Assembly: GCA_039199225.1 (NCBI GenBank)
Contig: JBCCSZ010000339.1
Location: forward strand, 1 to 8,200
DNA from: JBCCSZ01 sp039199225
GTDB taxonomy: Bacteria; Bacteroidota; Bacteroidia; Chitinophagales; Saprospiraceae
Reading direction: 5' to 3'
Length of the DNA stretch: 8,200 bases
Positions 7,481-8,200 of this stretch are shown here, one piece after another; position 1 is the first letter of the stretch; each line of letters starts with the position of its first letter. Below the pieces are notes generated by a model. That model was not told where the DNA came from and ran no database searches. It saw only the letters and a list, made by a program, of their open reading frames with translations. The translations under genes and the position numbers were made by a program.

Positions 7481-8152
7481 TTAGATCATTAAAGTGTCCT
7501 TGCCAATGCTTTTCATGCGCGAAATGACGTCCAGCGGATCTTCTGCCCGGAAAACAGCGCTTCCTGCGACCAATACACTGGCCCCGGCTTGCAGTAGTTT
7601 TTCGGCATTTTGAAGGCCCACTCCCCCATCGATTTCAATATGTACAGAAAGATTGCGCTCATCGATCATACCTTTGAGCTTGCGGACTTTATCCAAGGTG
7701 CGGTAAATAAACTTCTGGCCACCAAAACCAGGATTGACCGACATCAGGAGTACTAGGTCTAGCTCATCCAGCACATCGGCCACTGCCTCCACGGGCGTAT
7801 GTGGGTTCAGGGCCAGTCCGGCCCGCGCCCCGGTATCCCGAATTTGCCCCAATACCCGATGCAGGTGGGTACAAGCCTCGTAGTGTACCGTAATGACATC
7901 TGCCCCAGCTTCCCGAAAGCGCTCGATGTACTGCCCTGGATTTTCAATCATCAAATGAACATCCAAGGGTTTTTCGCACAGTTTATTGATGGCTTCGATG
8001 ATGAACATTCCAAAGCTGATGTTCGGTACAAATTGCCCATCCATCACATCGAGGTGCAACCAATCTGCCTCACTCAAATTGACCATGGCTATTTCATCTC
8101 GAAGGCGCGTAAAATCTGCTGCCAAAATGGAAGGAGCGATCAAATGTTTCAT
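7481..8152 (-). CDS. rpe: Ribulose-phosphate 3-epimerase
   Basis: This cytoplasmic enzyme interconverts D-ribulose 5-phosphate and D-xylulose 5-phosphate in the pentose phosphate pathway. The 223-residue length is normal for the family, a (beta/alpha)8 barrel. Visible signatures include APSILAADF (Ser8), HLDVMDGQFVPN with metal ligand His33 and metal-binding/catalytic Asp35, DVHLMI with metal ligand His66, NPGFGGQKF at 140-148, IEIDGGV with catalytic/metal Asp175, and the phosphate-binding AGSAVF at 196-201. The start MKHLIAPSIL is chosen because it places the first strand correctly. The frame is open 15 codons further up to 8197, but that extension overlaps a promoter element and has no counterpart in the family. 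No residue expected for activity is missing. Confidence 0.97.
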   Translation of the reverse strand: MKHLIAPSILAADFTRLRDEIAMVNLSEADWLHLDVMDGQFVPNISFGMFIIEAINKLCEKPLDVHLMIENPGQYIERFREAGADVITVHYEACTHLHRVLGQIRDTGARAGLALNPHTPVEAVADVLDELDLVLLMSVNPGFGGQKFIYRTLDKVRKLKGMIDERNLSVHIEIDGGVGLQNAEKLLQAGASVLVAGSAVFRAEDPLDVISRMKSIGKDTLMI

Positions 8153-8168
8153 CTTCTTTCGTTTTGCG

Positions 8169-8176
8169 CAAAGGTA
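8169..8176 (-). promoter_or_regulatory. Candidate Bacteroidota -7 promoter element (TACCTTTG) for rpe
   Basis: On the minus strand 8176-8169 reads TACCTTTG, an exact TAnnTTTG match, about 16 nt before the rpe ATG at 8152. That implies a leader of only about 10 nt. A -33 element would fall at or beyond the right edge, so it cannot be judged. The element supports the 8152 start over an upstream one. Confidence 0.5.
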
Positions 8177-8200
8177 GTATTTATTTGGGAAAGACATGAG

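Noticed and set aside
8153..8197. N-terminal extension of rpe by 15 codons
   Set aside because: It overlaps the TACCTTTG promoter element, and the family starts at the MKHLIAPSIL strand.

Overview
The window looks like a chromosomal piece of a Bacteroidota bacterium, plausibly of the Saprospiraceae/Chitinophagia type. That placement is inferred from three things. There is a TonB-dependent receptor with an N-terminal carboxypeptidase-regulatory-like domain, a secreted M43 peptidase carrying an array of SprB-type repeats, and promoter elements matching the Bacteroidota -7 consensus TAnnTTTG upstream of two genes. Genus cannot be named from the sequence. All three real genes lie on the minus strand, so transcription runs from the right edge to the left edge.

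Right part (7481-8200): rpe, ribulose-phosphate 3-epimerase, complete at 223 residues, with a promoter element close upstream. Between rpe and the next gene is an 88-95 bp gap, depending on the start chosen; 54 bp of it is a perfect 8-bp tandem repeat (six full copies plus a partial one).

Middle (4804-7386): a complete TonB-dependent outer-membrane receptor with signal peptide, carboxypeptidase-regulatory-like domain, plug and beta-barrel. No SusD-type lipoprotein gene lies beside it. A 279-bp intergenic stretch follows, with one small hairpin and a candidate promoter for the next gene.

Left part (1-4524): the start of a very large secreted protein, 1508 residues visible, open to the left edge with no stop. 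It consists of a signal peptide, a short pro-segment with a single cysteine, a pappalysin-type (M43) zinc metallopeptidase domain, an Ig-like linker region, a jelly-roll-like domain and eleven SprB-type repeats. The repeats are the most striking structure here. They alternate between two types, with conserved Trp spacing of 75 and 79 residues, so the true unit is a two-domain module of exactly 154 residues (462 bp). Four exact-length copies stand in a row, each junction stapled by a Cys-x13-Cys motif.

The genes have no obvious common pathway: one housekeeping sugar-phosphate enzyme, one outer-membrane transporter and one secreted peptidase/adhesin. The last two both belong to the cell envelope and outside. 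I see no defence system, mobile element, CRISPR array or RNA gene.
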